Origin: JAGQTE01 sp964648005
Lineage (GTDB): Bacteria; Actinomycetota; Acidimicrobiia; Acidimicrobiales; Acidimicrobilacustridaceae
Assembly (NCBI GenBank): GCA_964648005.1
Contig: CAZYKR010000104.1
Span: 1-13,336 of the forward strand
Direction of reading: 5' to 3'
Length of the DNA stretch: 13,336 nt
The notes below the pieces were generated by a model. That model had not been told where the DNA came from. It saw only the letters and a list, made by a program, of their open reading frames with translations, and searched no databases. Below are positions 7,368-13,336 of the stretch, in pieces. The stretch's first letter is position 1. Every line of letters begins with the position of its first letter. Position numbers and translations under genes: made by a program.

Positions 7368-7378
7368 TCCGCTAGAAC
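7368..7378 (+). promoter_or_regulatory. Putative -10 region of a leaderless promoter (TPR-like gene)
   Basis: TCCGCTAGAAC, identical to 2415-2425. The hexamer TAGAAC ends 6 nt before GTG 7385. It begins right after the SDR stop codon, suggesting that the next gene has its own promoter in addition to any readthrough. Confidence 0.4.
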
Positions 7379-7384
7379 GAAGCG

Positions 7385-8455
7385 GTGCCCGTCGCCAACG
7401 CCGCGTTCGACGCCTACCGGGAGGCCTACCTCCGCCGGGACGCCTCCACGGTCCTGCGCGACGGCGACGACCTGGCCGTGACGCTCGCCGAGGCTCCGTG
7501 GTCGAGGTTCCTGGTGCCGGCCACCATCGTGCTCCAAGGATCGATCATGGGCATGCGCCCGGATCTCGTGCCGCCCGGCGAGGCCATCCGCTACCTCAGC
7601 CAGGGGATCGCGCTCGCCGAGCGCGTGGCTGACGAGCCCGACGGCGACGCCGCCGCCAACGCCCTCGAGAAGGCGCTCGGTCCCATCGACCCGTTCCGCA
7701 TGGAGCTGATGCAACTGCTGCTCGTCGTCGGCCGCTACGACGAGGCGCACGCGCTGGCGGCCGCCCTGCAGGAGCCGACCCATGGCGCCGTGGCCCGCCT
7801 GGCGGGGCTGCGCACCCACGCCGCCGTCTCCGCCGTGCGGGGTGAGCACGAGCTGGCCCACCAGGTCCTCAACGCGGCGGCGTCGCTGAGCGAGCGCATG
7901 CGCTCGCGCTTCGCCCGGATGCTCGTCGAGGTGGACCGGTCGGTGCTGCTCGGCACCCAGGGACGCCTTGGCGAAGGCATCGCGCTGTTCGACAACTTGA
8001 CCAAGGTCCTGTCGCGTCGCTCCGCCGGCTCGTCGGGGGCCTGGGCCGACACCGTGGCCGCCGCTGGGGCGCTCACGCTGAGCCGGTTCGCCGCCGAGAC
8101 CGGCGACCCCATCACCGCCGAACGCCTGATCTACCCCGGAGCCGCCGCCGTCAGCGACACCACCGATCCGTATTGGAAGGCCCAGCTCGACCTGTCGTTG
8201 AGCGTGCTCTTCTGGGCCCAGCGCCGCTTCGACGACGCCGTCGAGCTGTGCCGCGACGCGCGCGCCGGTTTCGAGGGCGGCGCCTACCTGCCCGGCGCCG
8301 CGCAGGCCGTGATGCACGAGGGCCGCCTCGCCTGGTCGCAGGGCTTCACCGCTGTGGCCACGCCGCTGCTCGAGCTGGCCCGCGATCAGCTCGTGGCGCT
8401 CGGTCACCATCGGGAGCCGTCGCAGATCGCGCAGGCCCTCGACCACGTGGCCTGA
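7385..8455 (+). CDS. Uncharacterised alpha-helical TPR-like protein
   Basis: A 356-residue protein I do not recognise. It has no signal peptide or membrane helix and is almost wholly alpha-helical, rich in Ala, Leu and Arg, with helix pairs spaced like degenerate tetratricopeptide repeats. Examples are YDEAHALAAAL (about 119-129), ARLAGLRTHAAVSAVRGEHELAHQVLNAA in two parts (about 138-167), and RRFDDAVELCRDARAGFEGG (280-299). Repeats of this sort usually mediate protein-protein contacts, and they also form the C-terminal part of some transcription activators, but no DNA-binding or ATPase domain is seen here. GTG at 7385 is taken as the start because a -10 box lies 6 nt upstream. It sits between an SDR and the DUF35-thiolase pair, and its stop codon lies inside operator 2. 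That position hints at, but does not prove, a connection with CoA-ester catabolism. Confidence 0.7.
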   Translation: MPVANAAFDAYREAYLRRDASTVLRDGDDLAVTLAEAPWSRFLVPATIVLQGSIMGMRPDLVPPGEAIRYLSQGIALAERVADEPDGDAAANALEKALGPIDPFRMELMQLLLVVGRYDEAHALAAALQEPTHGAVARLAGLRTHAAVSAVRGEHELAHQVLNAAASLSERMRSRFARMLVEVDRSVLLGTQGRLGEGIALFDNLTKVLSRRSAGSSGAWADTVAAAGALTLSRFAAETGDPITAERLIYPGAAAVSDTTDPYWKAQLDLSLSVLFWAQRRFDDAVELCRDARAGFEGGAYLPGAAQAVMHEGRLAWSQGFTAVATPLLELARDQLVALGHHREPSQIAQALDHVA

Positions 8456-8466
8456 CGACTCGTCAG
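8452..8466. promoter_or_regulatory. Palindromic operator 2, upstream of the DUF35-thiolase pair
   Basis: CTGACGACTCGTCAG, a perfect palindrome except for the central base. It overlaps the stop codon of the TPR-like gene and ends 29 nt before ATG 8496. Its right arm falls where the -35 box would be, 17 nt before the TACCGT -10 box, so a bound protein should block RNA polymerase. Confidence 0.65.
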
Positions 8467-8483
8467 ATCTCGTTCGGGCGCGG

Positions 8484-8489
8484 TACCGT
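8484..8489 (+). promoter_or_regulatory. Putative -10 box TACCGT, leaderless promoter
   Basis: TACCGT (TAnnnT) followed by GCTCGG and the ATG at 8496, so the mRNA would start at the start codon. The ipdF promoter has the same hexamer with the same 6-nt distance (GTACCGTGC shared), which ties the two genes together. Confidence 0.55.
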
Positions 8490-8495
8490 GCTCGG

Positions 8496-8930
8496 ATGAC
8501 CAAGACCCAGGTCCCCGCGATCGAGGGCTGGTTCACCACGGATGCCGAGCGCCCCGCGCTGCTCGGCACCCGGTGTGCCGGCTGCGGCAACTACGCCTTC
8601 CCCCGGGCCAGCGCCTTCTGCGCCAACCCGGCGTGTGCGAGCACGACGTTCGACGAGGTCGAGCTGAGCCGGACGGGCACGGTGTGGAGCTTCACCAACT
8701 CCTGCTACGAGCCGCCGCCGCCGTACATCTCGCCGACCGGCGAGTTCGAGCCGTACACGCTGGCCGCCGTCGAGCTCGCCGCCGAGGGCATCGTGGTCCT
8801 CGGTCAGCTGGCGGGCGAGACGACGGTCGACGACCTCGCCGCCGGCACGCCGGTCGAGCTGGTCCTCGACACCCTGTACTCGGACGACGAGCACGAGTAC
8901 CTCGTGTGGAAGTGGAAGGTGGTCGGCTGA
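8496..8930 (+). CDS. DUF35 zinc-ribbon/OB-fold protein, partner of the downstream thiolase-like enzyme
   Basis: A 144-residue protein with the two DUF35 parts. The N-terminal zinc ribbon has Cys27-x2-Cys30 and Cys42-x4-Cys47, all present, and the OB-fold strands follow from about residue 55, including TGTVWSFTNSCYEPPPPY (60-77). DUF35 proteins typically bind a thiolase-fold enzyme and are needed for its activity; the best known case is the DUF35 domain of ChsH2 with the Ltp2 aldolase, which removes the last part of the cholesterol side chain. Here DUF35 stands alone instead of being fused to a MaoC hydratase. Its stop overlaps the next start (TGATG), fitting a two-protein complex. Operator 2 and a leaderless promoter precede it. 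The family is clear; the substrate is inferred from context. Confidence 0.88.
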   Translation: MTKTQVPAIEGWFTTDAERPALLGTRCAGCGNYAFPRASAFCANPACASTTFDEVELSRTGTVWSFTNSCYEPPPPYISPTGEFEPYTLAAVELAAEGIVVLGQLAGETTVDDLAAGTPVELVLDTLYSDDEHEYLVWKWKVVG

Positions 8931-10120
8931 TGGGCGCACACGACGTCGCCGTGCTCGGGGTGGGCATGCACCCGTGGGGCAAGTGGGGCCGCAACTTCGT
9001 CGAGTACGGGGTCGCCGCCGCCAACGACGCGCTGGCCGACGCCGGCCTGGCGTGGTCCGACATCGACTACGTCGCCGGCGCGGACACGATCCGCAACGGC
9101 TACCCCGGCTTCATCGCCGGCGCCACGTTCAGCCAGGCACTCGGCTGGCAGGGCAACCGGGTGGCCTCGTGCTACGCCGCCTGCGCGTCCGGCGCCCAGG
9201 CGCTCAACATCGCCCGCGCCCAGATCCTCGCCGGGTTCTGCGACGTGGCGCTCGTCGTCGGCGCCGACACGACGCCCAAGGGCTTCTTCGCCCCCGTCGG
9301 CGGCGACCGCCCCGACGACCCGGACTGGCTGCGCTTCCGTCTCCTCGGGGCCACGAACCCGACGTACTTCGCCCTCTACGCCCGCCGGCGCATGGAGCTG
9401 TACGGGGCGACGCGCGAGGACTTCGCTCAGGTGAAGGTCAAGAACGCCCGCCACGGCCTGGCCAACCCCAACGCCCGCTACCGCAAGGAGGTGACGGTCG
9501 ACGAGGTCATGTCGTCACCCACCGTCGCCGACCCGCTGCGGCTGCTCGACATCTGCGCCACCTCCGACGGCGGCGCCGCCATCGTGCTGTCGTCGATGGA
9601 GTACGCCAAGCGCCACACCACGAACCCGGTGCGCATCGCCGCCATCTCGACGGTGACGCCGACGTTCCCGCAGACCGTCATCGAGATGCCGAACTTCTCC
9701 ACCGACTCGTCGGCGACCGTCGCCCCGCCCGAGATCGGGTTCAAGGACGCCATCGCCCACGCCGCCTACGAGGAGGCCGGCGTCGGGCCCGAGGACCTCG
9801 ACCTCGCCGAGGTGTACGACCTCTCGACGGCGCTCGAGCTCGACTGGTACGAGAACATCGGCCTGTGCAAGCAGGGCGAGGCGGAGCGGCTGATCCGCGA
9901 CGGCGACACCACCGTCGGCGGCCGCATCCCCGTCAACCCCAGCGGCGGCCTGGCCAGCTTCGGCGAGGCCATCCCCGCCCAGGCGCTGGCGCAGGTGTGC
10001 GAGCTGACCTGGCAGCTGCGCGGGCAGGCGACCGGCCGTCAGGTCGAGGGTGCCGCCGTCGGCATCACCGCCAACCAGGGCCTGTTCGGCCACGGCTCGA
10101 GCGTCATCGTCGCCCGCTGA
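8930..10120 (+). CDS. Thiolase-superfamily (Ltp/SCP-x-like) enzyme, probable thiolase or retro-aldolase
   Basis: A 396-residue thiolase-fold protein coupled to the DUF35 gene by a 1-nt overlap. A nucleophile-type Cys is present in YAACASGAQALN (Cys85). The C-terminal NPSGG (336-340) is kept, but the GHP histidine of ordinary degradative thiolases is replaced: the segment reads SFGEAIPAQ (343-351). From memory, the Ltp2 retro-aldolase also has a GEA segment here (GEAYIHG) and a Tyr in a YD motif; this protein has VYD (Tyr296). It thus mixes a thiolase-like Cys with an aldolase-like C-terminal loop. Pairing with DUF35 and sharing of the ipdF/echA20 operator suggest a carbon-carbon cleavage step in steroid catabolism, either side chain or ring remnant. 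It could instead be a plain lipid-transfer-type thiolase. It is not FadA6 or FadA5, which carry the full thiolase motifs. Confidence 0.85.
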   Translation: MGAHDVAVLGVGMHPWGKWGRNFVEYGVAAANDALADAGLAWSDIDYVAGADTIRNGYPGFIAGATFSQALGWQGNRVASCYAACASGAQALNIARAQILAGFCDVALVVGADTTPKGFFAPVGGDRPDDPDWLRFRLLGATNPTYFALYARRRMELYGATREDFAQVKVKNARHGLANPNARYRKEVTVDEVMSSPTVADPLRLLDICATSDGGAAIVLSSMEYAKRHTTNPVRIAAISTVTPTFPQTVIEMPNFSTDSSATVAPPEIGFKDAIAHAAYEEAGVGPEDLDLAEVYDLSTALELDWYENIGLCKQGEAERLIRDGDTTVGGRIPVNPSGGLASFGEAIPAQALAQVCELTWQLRGQATGRQVEGAAVGITANQGLFGHGSSVIVAR

Positions 10121-10132
10121 GGCCCGCTCAGC
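10116..10132. terminator. Hairpin spanning the facing stop codons
   Basis: GCTGAG (10116-10121), loop GCCCG, CTCAGC (10127-10132): six base pairs containing the TGA of the thiolase-like gene and the stop of the minus-strand gene at 10128. There is no T-run. The position suggests a compact bidirectional end signal. Confidence 0.4.
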
Positions 10133-10778
10133 CGCCCCGGTTGACCAACAGGAACGCCACGGCCACGGCGATCGCCAGACCGAACAGCGCCGAGCTGACC
10201 AGTGCCTTGCGATACGCCCGCTTCGAGGTGTACGTGATGTCGGCGACGAAGGTCTCGAGGCGCAGCACGTCCGAGGCACTGATCAGCGTGCCGTCGTCGG
10301 CCTTGCGCCGATGGATGCGCAGGTAGAGACGCACGTCCGGATCGGCGATGTCGAGGTACTCGGCCTCGGTCGGCCGCGGCACCGGCGACGGGCGGCGGGC
10401 GGCGTCGGTCCAGACCTGGTCGACCTCGTTCCACACCTCGGCCGTCTCAGGGCCGCACAACAGGTGGAACCGGGCCTCGTCGACCATCACGTCGTCGTGC
10501 GAGCAGATGTTCTGGAGGCTCTCGATCACGCCCATGCGCACCACGGCGTCGAGCTCGTCGGCGTCGTCGCCGTCGGCGCTGCGCTCGCCCAGCAGCTGCT
10601 CCAGCTCCCGGAAGACGCCGATGAGCTCGTCGGTGTCGTTGCGCGCCAGCAGGTCGACCAGGTGATGGGCGAAGGCGCCGAGGCGGGTGTACGTGTCGGC
10701 CTGGCCCTCGTCCTCCTGCCAGGCGACGTAGTCGAACAGCGCCGTGGCACCGAGGAACGACGGGCAGGCCGCGGTCAA
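10128..10778 (-). CDS. Small tail-anchored protein of unknown function (possibly DUF7674-like)
   Basis: 216 residues from the TTG at 10778. The N-terminal part is helical and acidic, with a LGAFAHHLVDLLA segment (about 32-44), a GVIESLQNICSH segment (about 83-94) and FHLLCGPETAEVW; this resembles small DUF7674-type proteins, but that match is from memory. A linker follows, then one hydrophobic helix (about 193-211, ALFGLAIAVAVAFLLV) ending in NRGG, so the domain should face the cytoplasm on a C-terminal anchor. Start is uncertain: the frame stays open upstream to 10892 without ATG, GTG or TTG, so TTG 10778 is the first usual start, yet coding-like sequence continues upstream. It follows ipdF on the same strand by 76 nt and is probably co-transcribed, but nothing ties its function to steroids. 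Confidence 0.65.
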   Translation of the reverse strand: MTAACPSFLGATALFDYVAWQEDEGQADTYTRLGAFAHHLVDLLARNDTDELIGVFRELEQLLGERSADGDDADELDAVVRMGVIESLQNICSHDDVMVDEARFHLLCGPETAEVWNEVDQVWTDAARRPSPVPRPTEAEYLDIADPDVRLYLRIHRRKADDGTLISASDVLRLETFVADITYTSKRAYRKALVSSALFGLAIAVAVAFLLVNRGG

Positions 10779-10854
10779 GCGGTCCAGCGCCGCCGCGGCG
10801 GCGGCGCGATCGTCGGCGGACTCCCCCGGTGCTTCGGCGATGGCGGCAGCGTAC

Positions 10855-11637
10855 TCAGGGATGCTGGGAGCTGACCGACACGATCTCGCCGGTCATGTAC
10901 GACGAGTAGTCGCTGGCGAGGAACACCATGACGTTGGCCACCTCCCACGGCTCGGCGGCACGACCGAACGCCTCGCGCTGGGTCAGCTCGGCGAGCAGTT
11001 CGTCGGTGGTCACCTTGGCCAGGAACGGGTGCATCGCCAGGCTCGGCGCCACGGCGTTGATGCGGATGTTGTGCGGGGCGCCCTCGATGGCGGCGCACCG
11101 GGTCAGCGCCATGACCCCCGCCTTGGCGGCGGCGTAGTGGCACTGGCCCTCCTGGGCCCTCCATCCGACGACCGAGGCGTTGTTCACGATCACCCCGCCG
11201 CCCTGCTCGGTCATCAGACGCATAGCGGCGCGGGTGGCCCGCATGGTGCCGTTGAGCGTGACGTCGACGACGCTCGACCACTGCTCGTCGGTCATGTCGA
11301 CGAGGTTGGCGGTGCCGCCGAGGCCGGCGTTGTTCATCAGCACGTCGATGCGGCCCAGCTCGGCGACGGCGGTGGCGAACAGCGCCTGGACGTCACCCTC
11401 GTCGGTCACGTTGCAGATCTGGGTCACCGGCCGCTGCCCCGTCTCGGCCTCGAGCCGGTCGGCCGCCTCGCCGAGGCGCCGCTCGTGGATGTCGGAGATG
11501 AGCACGACCGCCCCCTCCTCGGCCGCTCGCCTGGCCACGGCGTAGCCGATGCCGGTGCCGGCGGCTGCGGTCACGACGACGGTGCGCCCCTCGAGCAGGG
11601 CGTGGCCGGGGACGTAGTCAGGGGTGCGTGCTGGCAT
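10855..11637 (-). CDS. ipdF: IpdF, short-chain dehydrogenase of HIP catabolism
   Basis: A 260-residue classical SDR. It has the NAD(P)-binding TAAAGTGIG (23-31), NNAG (102-105), the catalytic Ser in VNNASVVGWRAQ (151-162, Ser155) and YAAAK (Tyr168, Lys172). The blocks ISDIHERRLGEAA (47-59), REAFGRAAEPWEVA (221-234), ASDYSSYMTGE (241-251) and the ending VSSQHP match M. tuberculosis Rv3559c (IpdF), an oxidoreductase acting on the CoA thioester of HIP before ring opening. The ATG at 11637 lies 6 nt after a TACCGT -10 box, giving a leaderless mRNA, and operator 3 covers the -35 region. In M. tuberculosis ipdF is in the KstR2 regulon near fadE30 and fadD3; here it stands with an unrelated small gene downstream and a DUF222/HNH gene divergent from it. 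Confidence 0.9.
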   Translation of the reverse strand: MPARTPDYVPGHALLEGRTVVVTAAAGTGIGYAVARRAAEEGAVVLISDIHERRLGEAADRLEAETGQRPVTQICNVTDEGDVQALFATAVAELGRIDVLMNNAGLGGTANLVDMTDEQWSSVVDVTLNGTMRATRAAMRLMTEQGGGVIVNNASVVGWRAQEGQCHYAAAKAGVMALTRCAAIEGAPHNIRINAVAPSLAMHPFLAKVTTDELLAELTQREAFGRAAEPWEVANVMVFLASDYSSYMTGEIVSVSSQHP

Positions 11638-11643
11638 GGACGC

Positions 11644-11649
11644 ACGGTA
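11644..11649 (-). promoter_or_regulatory. Putative -10 box TACCGT of the leaderless ipdF promoter
   Basis: On the minus strand TACCGT is followed by GCGTCC and the ATG at 11637. A -35-like CTGACG (four of six matches to TTGACA) lies 18 nt upstream and is one arm of operator 3. Confidence 0.6.
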
Positions 11650-11658
11650 CTCCGTGCC

Positions 11659-11673
11659 CTGACGGGTCGTCAG
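11659..11673. promoter_or_regulatory. Palindromic operator 3, upstream of ipdF
   Basis: CTGACGGGTCGTCAG, arms CTGACG and CGTCAG around a 3-nt centre. It covers the -35 box and part of the spacer of the ipdF promoter, 21 nt from the start codon, which fits repression by steric block. Confidence 0.65.
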
Positions 11674-11741
11674 GTTCTGGGTCGCGCTGGCGGGTTCGCA
11701 CATTCTTCTGCTGCTGTGCACCAGAAAGGTGCCGGAATCGC

Positions 11742-11770
11742 TTGCATCGGCGCTGGCAGGGGTCCATAGT
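11742..11770 (+). promoter_or_regulatory. Promoter of the DUF222/HNH gene
   Basis: TTGCAT (11742-11747), a 17-nt spacer and CATAGT (11765-11770), each matching four of six consensus positions. ATG 11778 follows 7 nt after the -10 box, so this transcript also appears leaderless. Confidence 0.55.
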
Positions 11771-11777
11771 GGAACAC

Positions 11778-13091
11778 ATGTTCGCTTCCGCCCCTCCTCC
11801 CAGCGGCGCCGCAGAAACCTCCGGCGACGAGCTGGTCGAGGAGTTGGCCGACCGGGCGCGGCTGCTGGCCACGCAGATCTCCGTGTTGCAGGCCGAGTAC
11901 GCCCAGGTGGCGGCGCAGATCGCCGCCGACGCCACGCCGGCCGGCTGTACGTCACGCCAGTGGCTCTGCCTCGCCACCGGCGTCATGCCCGCCGAGGCGG
12001 CGCGCGCCGTGCGCATCGGCACCTCGTTGGCTGAGCTCCCGCAGATCGCCGAGGCCTTCGTCTCCGGCGCGGTCTCCGAGGGCGTCGTCGAGGCGATGGT
12101 GCGCGTCGCCACGCCGGCCAACGAAGGCGCGCTGCTCGAGGCGGCGTCCGTGGCGTCGGGTGCACAGCTGCGCAAGGTCATCCGCTCCTACCAACGAGTC
12201 GCACCCAAGCCCGAGCCCGATGGCGACCCACCGCTCGACCCGCTCGACCGGCCCGACGACTTCTGGGGCCACACCGACGATGACGGTCGGTACCGCTTCG
12301 GCGGCGACGTGGGCCCCGAGCTCGGCGCCACCATCTCGTCGGCCATCTCCGGCGAGATCGATGCCGACCGTCGCCTACGGGCCCAGGCCGAGGCCGTCGA
12401 TGGCGCCCGCCCAGACGAGACGCGCCTGCTGAGCCGGGCCGAGGCACTCGCCAACGTCTTCGCCGGCTACCTCTCCCACGTCGCCGGCGGGCGGGCCGAT
12501 GGGCTCGTGCCGTCGTCGCACCAGGCGATCGTGCACCTCGACAAGGCCGACATCGAGGCCGGCTGGGTCAACCGGGCCGCCCGCCTGCACGACGGCGACG
12601 CGCTCGACCCCGAGACGGCCCGACGCATGGCGTGCGACGCCGCCTGGCGTGCCGTCATCACCAACGACCTCGATCCCGAAGGCGTCACCCGCGAGCACCG
12701 CGTCGCCGGGCCGGGGCAGCGCGCCGCCGCCTTCGTCCGCGACCGCACCTGCTGCTTCCCCGGCTGCAACCGCACGCGTTGGCTCAAGCTCCACCATGTC
12801 GATCACCACGCAGCCGGCGGCGACACGCGCCTCGACAACCTCATCTGCCTCTGTCAGCTGCACCACACGCTCATCCACAAGCCCGGCTGGCAGATCACCG
12901 GCGTTCCCGGTGCCCTGGTGTTCATCCGGCCGGACGGCACCGTCGTCGGCCGAGCCGACAGATGCCCACCCACCGAGCTCCCCCCGCCGCCGCCCGTCGA
13001 CCCCGATCGACGCTTCCAGGCCTGCGGCGACCGCTTGACCACCTGGGCGCACGACCTGCTGCTGGCGCACTGGTTGAGTCTCGCCTCCTGA
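11778..13091 (+). CDS. DUF222 / HNH endonuclease-domain protein (13E12-type family)
   Basis: 437 residues: a DUF222 helical region (about 15-310), then an HNH nuclease domain (about 318-370). The zinc/catalytic residues are all visible: Cys325 and Cys330 (CCFPGC), the His pair 339-340 (LKLHH), Asn354 (DNLICLC), Cys359 and His362-His363. A Pro-rich linker (400-407) and a short helical tail end it. The family is abundant and multi-copy in actinobacteria, related to the 13E12 repeat proteins of mycobacteria; its biological role is not well established. The nuclease site looks intact, so it should not be treated as a relic. ATG 11778 is chosen because it follows a good promoter at the leaderless distance; a GTG three codons upstream is possible. 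No terminal repeats or target-site duplications were seen. Confidence 0.9.
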   Translation: MFASAPPPSGAAETSGDELVEELADRARLLATQISVLQAEYAQVAAQIAADATPAGCTSRQWLCLATGVMPAEAARAVRIGTSLAELPQIAEAFVSGAVSEGVVEAMVRVATPANEGALLEAASVASGAQLRKVIRSYQRVAPKPEPDGDPPLDPLDRPDDFWGHTDDDGRYRFGGDVGPELGATISSAISGEIDADRRLRAQAEAVDGARPDETRLLSRAEALANVFAGYLSHVAGGRADGLVPSSHQAIVHLDKADIEAGWVNRAARLHDGDALDPETARRMACDAAWRAVITNDLDPEGVTREHRVAGPGQRAAAFVRDRTCCFPGCNRTRWLKLHHVDHHAAGGDTRLDNLICLCQLHHTLIHKPGWQITGVPGALVFIRPDGTVVGRADRCPPTELPPPPPVDPDRRFQACGDRLTTWAHDLLLAHWLSLAS

Positions 13092-13146
13092 CGTCGCGCC
13101 GCGCCCCGACCCAGCATTCGGCCAGGCTGGTGACTTCGTGGGACTG

Positions 13147-13336
13147 ATGGTGGACGAGGCCGACTTCGAGGCGTGGTACCTACGGGTGCACCCGCGCCTC
13201 GTCGCCGCCATGTTGCTGGCGACCGGGCGAGCCGACGACGCCGCCGAGGTGGCCGACGAGACCTGCGTGCGCGCCTACGAGCGCTGGTCGCGCATCTCGA
13301 CCATGGCCTGCCCCCCCCGGGGGGGGGGTGGGGGGG
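13147..13336 (+). CDS. ECF-type RNA polymerase sigma factor, N-terminal fragment (cut by contig end)
   Basis: About 57 credible residues of a sigma-70 region 2 domain: FEAWYLRVHPRLVAAMLLATG near the N terminus, in two stretches, then the DDAAEVADETCVRAYERWSRIS core typical of the DNA-melting and core-binding helix of SigE/SigK-like extracytoplasmic-function sigma factors. Such proteins redirect RNA polymerase under stress. ATG 13147 is the probable start, 55 nt after the HNH gene; an in-frame GTG at 13138 is possible. The frame stays open to the end only because the last 26 bases are poly-C/poly-G, which encode meaningless Pro and Gly; family members normally continue with an Ala-x-Pro-x-x-Trp segment. 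The anti-sigma factor and the rest of the gene lie beyond the contig. Confidence 0.75.
   Translation, partial: MVDEADFEAWYLRVHPRLVAAMLLATGRADDAAEVADETCVRAYERWSRISTMACPPRGGGGG
13311..13336. other. Poly-C/poly-G low-complexity contig end, likely artefact
   Basis: Eight C followed by a G run broken once by T, at the very end of the sequence and inside a conserved coding region. This looks like a sequencing or assembly artefact (poly-G read tails and their reverse complement). Confidence 0.85.

Noticed and set aside
7625..7640. Possible fourth operator, a CTGACG half-site at 7629
   Set aside because: The right arm is not CGTCAG and the site is inside a coding sequence. A similar lone half-site at 13089 (end of the HNH gene) was rejected for the same reason.
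11778..13091. The HNH gene as part of an insertion sequence, homing element or defence island
   Set aside because: No terminal repeats, target duplications, methylase or other defence genes are present, and the DUF222/HNH family is ordinary in actinobacteria.
1..13336. CRISPR arrays, tRNA or rRNA genes, riboswitches, integrases
   Set aside because: I saw no regularly spaced repeats, no tRNA-like or rRNA-like sequence and no recombinase gene; almost all of the window is protein-coding.

Overview
The window is about 13.3 kb of very GC-rich, tightly packed bacterial DNA, probably from an actinobacterium. Best guess is the Acidimicrobiia or a relative, but this is an inference from gene content, a DUF222/HNH gene, and promoters that put the -10 box 6-7 nt before the start codon (leaderless mRNAs); no rRNA or marker gene is present. 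It looks like a draft or metagenome contig: a 10-N gap lies at 4774-4783, and the right end collapses into poly-C/poly-G.

Layout. 62-2930 (+): an MMPL/RND membrane transporter and a small YceI-like lipocalin-fold protein. 2937-6495 (-): a tightly coupled operon echA20-ipdA-ipdB-ipdC. Gene order and residue signatures match the mycobacterial genes that open the last two steroid rings (HIP, the C/D-ring fragment of cholesterol). 6561-7367 (+): a divergent short-chain dehydrogenase that sits where Rv3549c sits in Mycobacterium tuberculosis. 7385-8455 (+): an unrecognised alpha-helical, TPR-like protein. 8496-10120 (+): a translationally coupled pair, a DUF35 zinc-ribbon/OB-fold protein and a thiolase-superfamily (Ltp-like) enzyme. 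10128-10778 (-): a small tail-anchored protein of unknown role. 10855-11637 (-): IpdF, another HIP-pathway dehydrogenase. 11778-13091 (+): a DUF222/HNH protein. 13147-end (+): the start of an ECF-type sigma factor, cut by the contig end.

How the genes work together. IpdF, EchA20, IpdC and IpdAB act in succession on HIP-derived CoA thioesters: oxidation, ring D opening, then ring C opening. The acyl-CoA ligase (fadD3), the acyl-CoA dehydrogenases (fadE30-33), the thiolase fadA6 and a kstR2 regulator are not in the window and should lie elsewhere.

The main new observation is a palindrome, CTGAYG-NNN-CGTCAG, in the control regions of three transcription units: echA20-ipdABC with the divergent SDR, DUF35-thiolase, and ipdF. 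I saw no other full copy. It differs from the known KstR2 box and probably marks a steroid regulon with its own operator, which would place the DUF35-thiolase pair in that regulon. The scaffold gap breaks ipdB only artificially: the same 9 bases flank the Ns, and merging them restores an uninterrupted gene.
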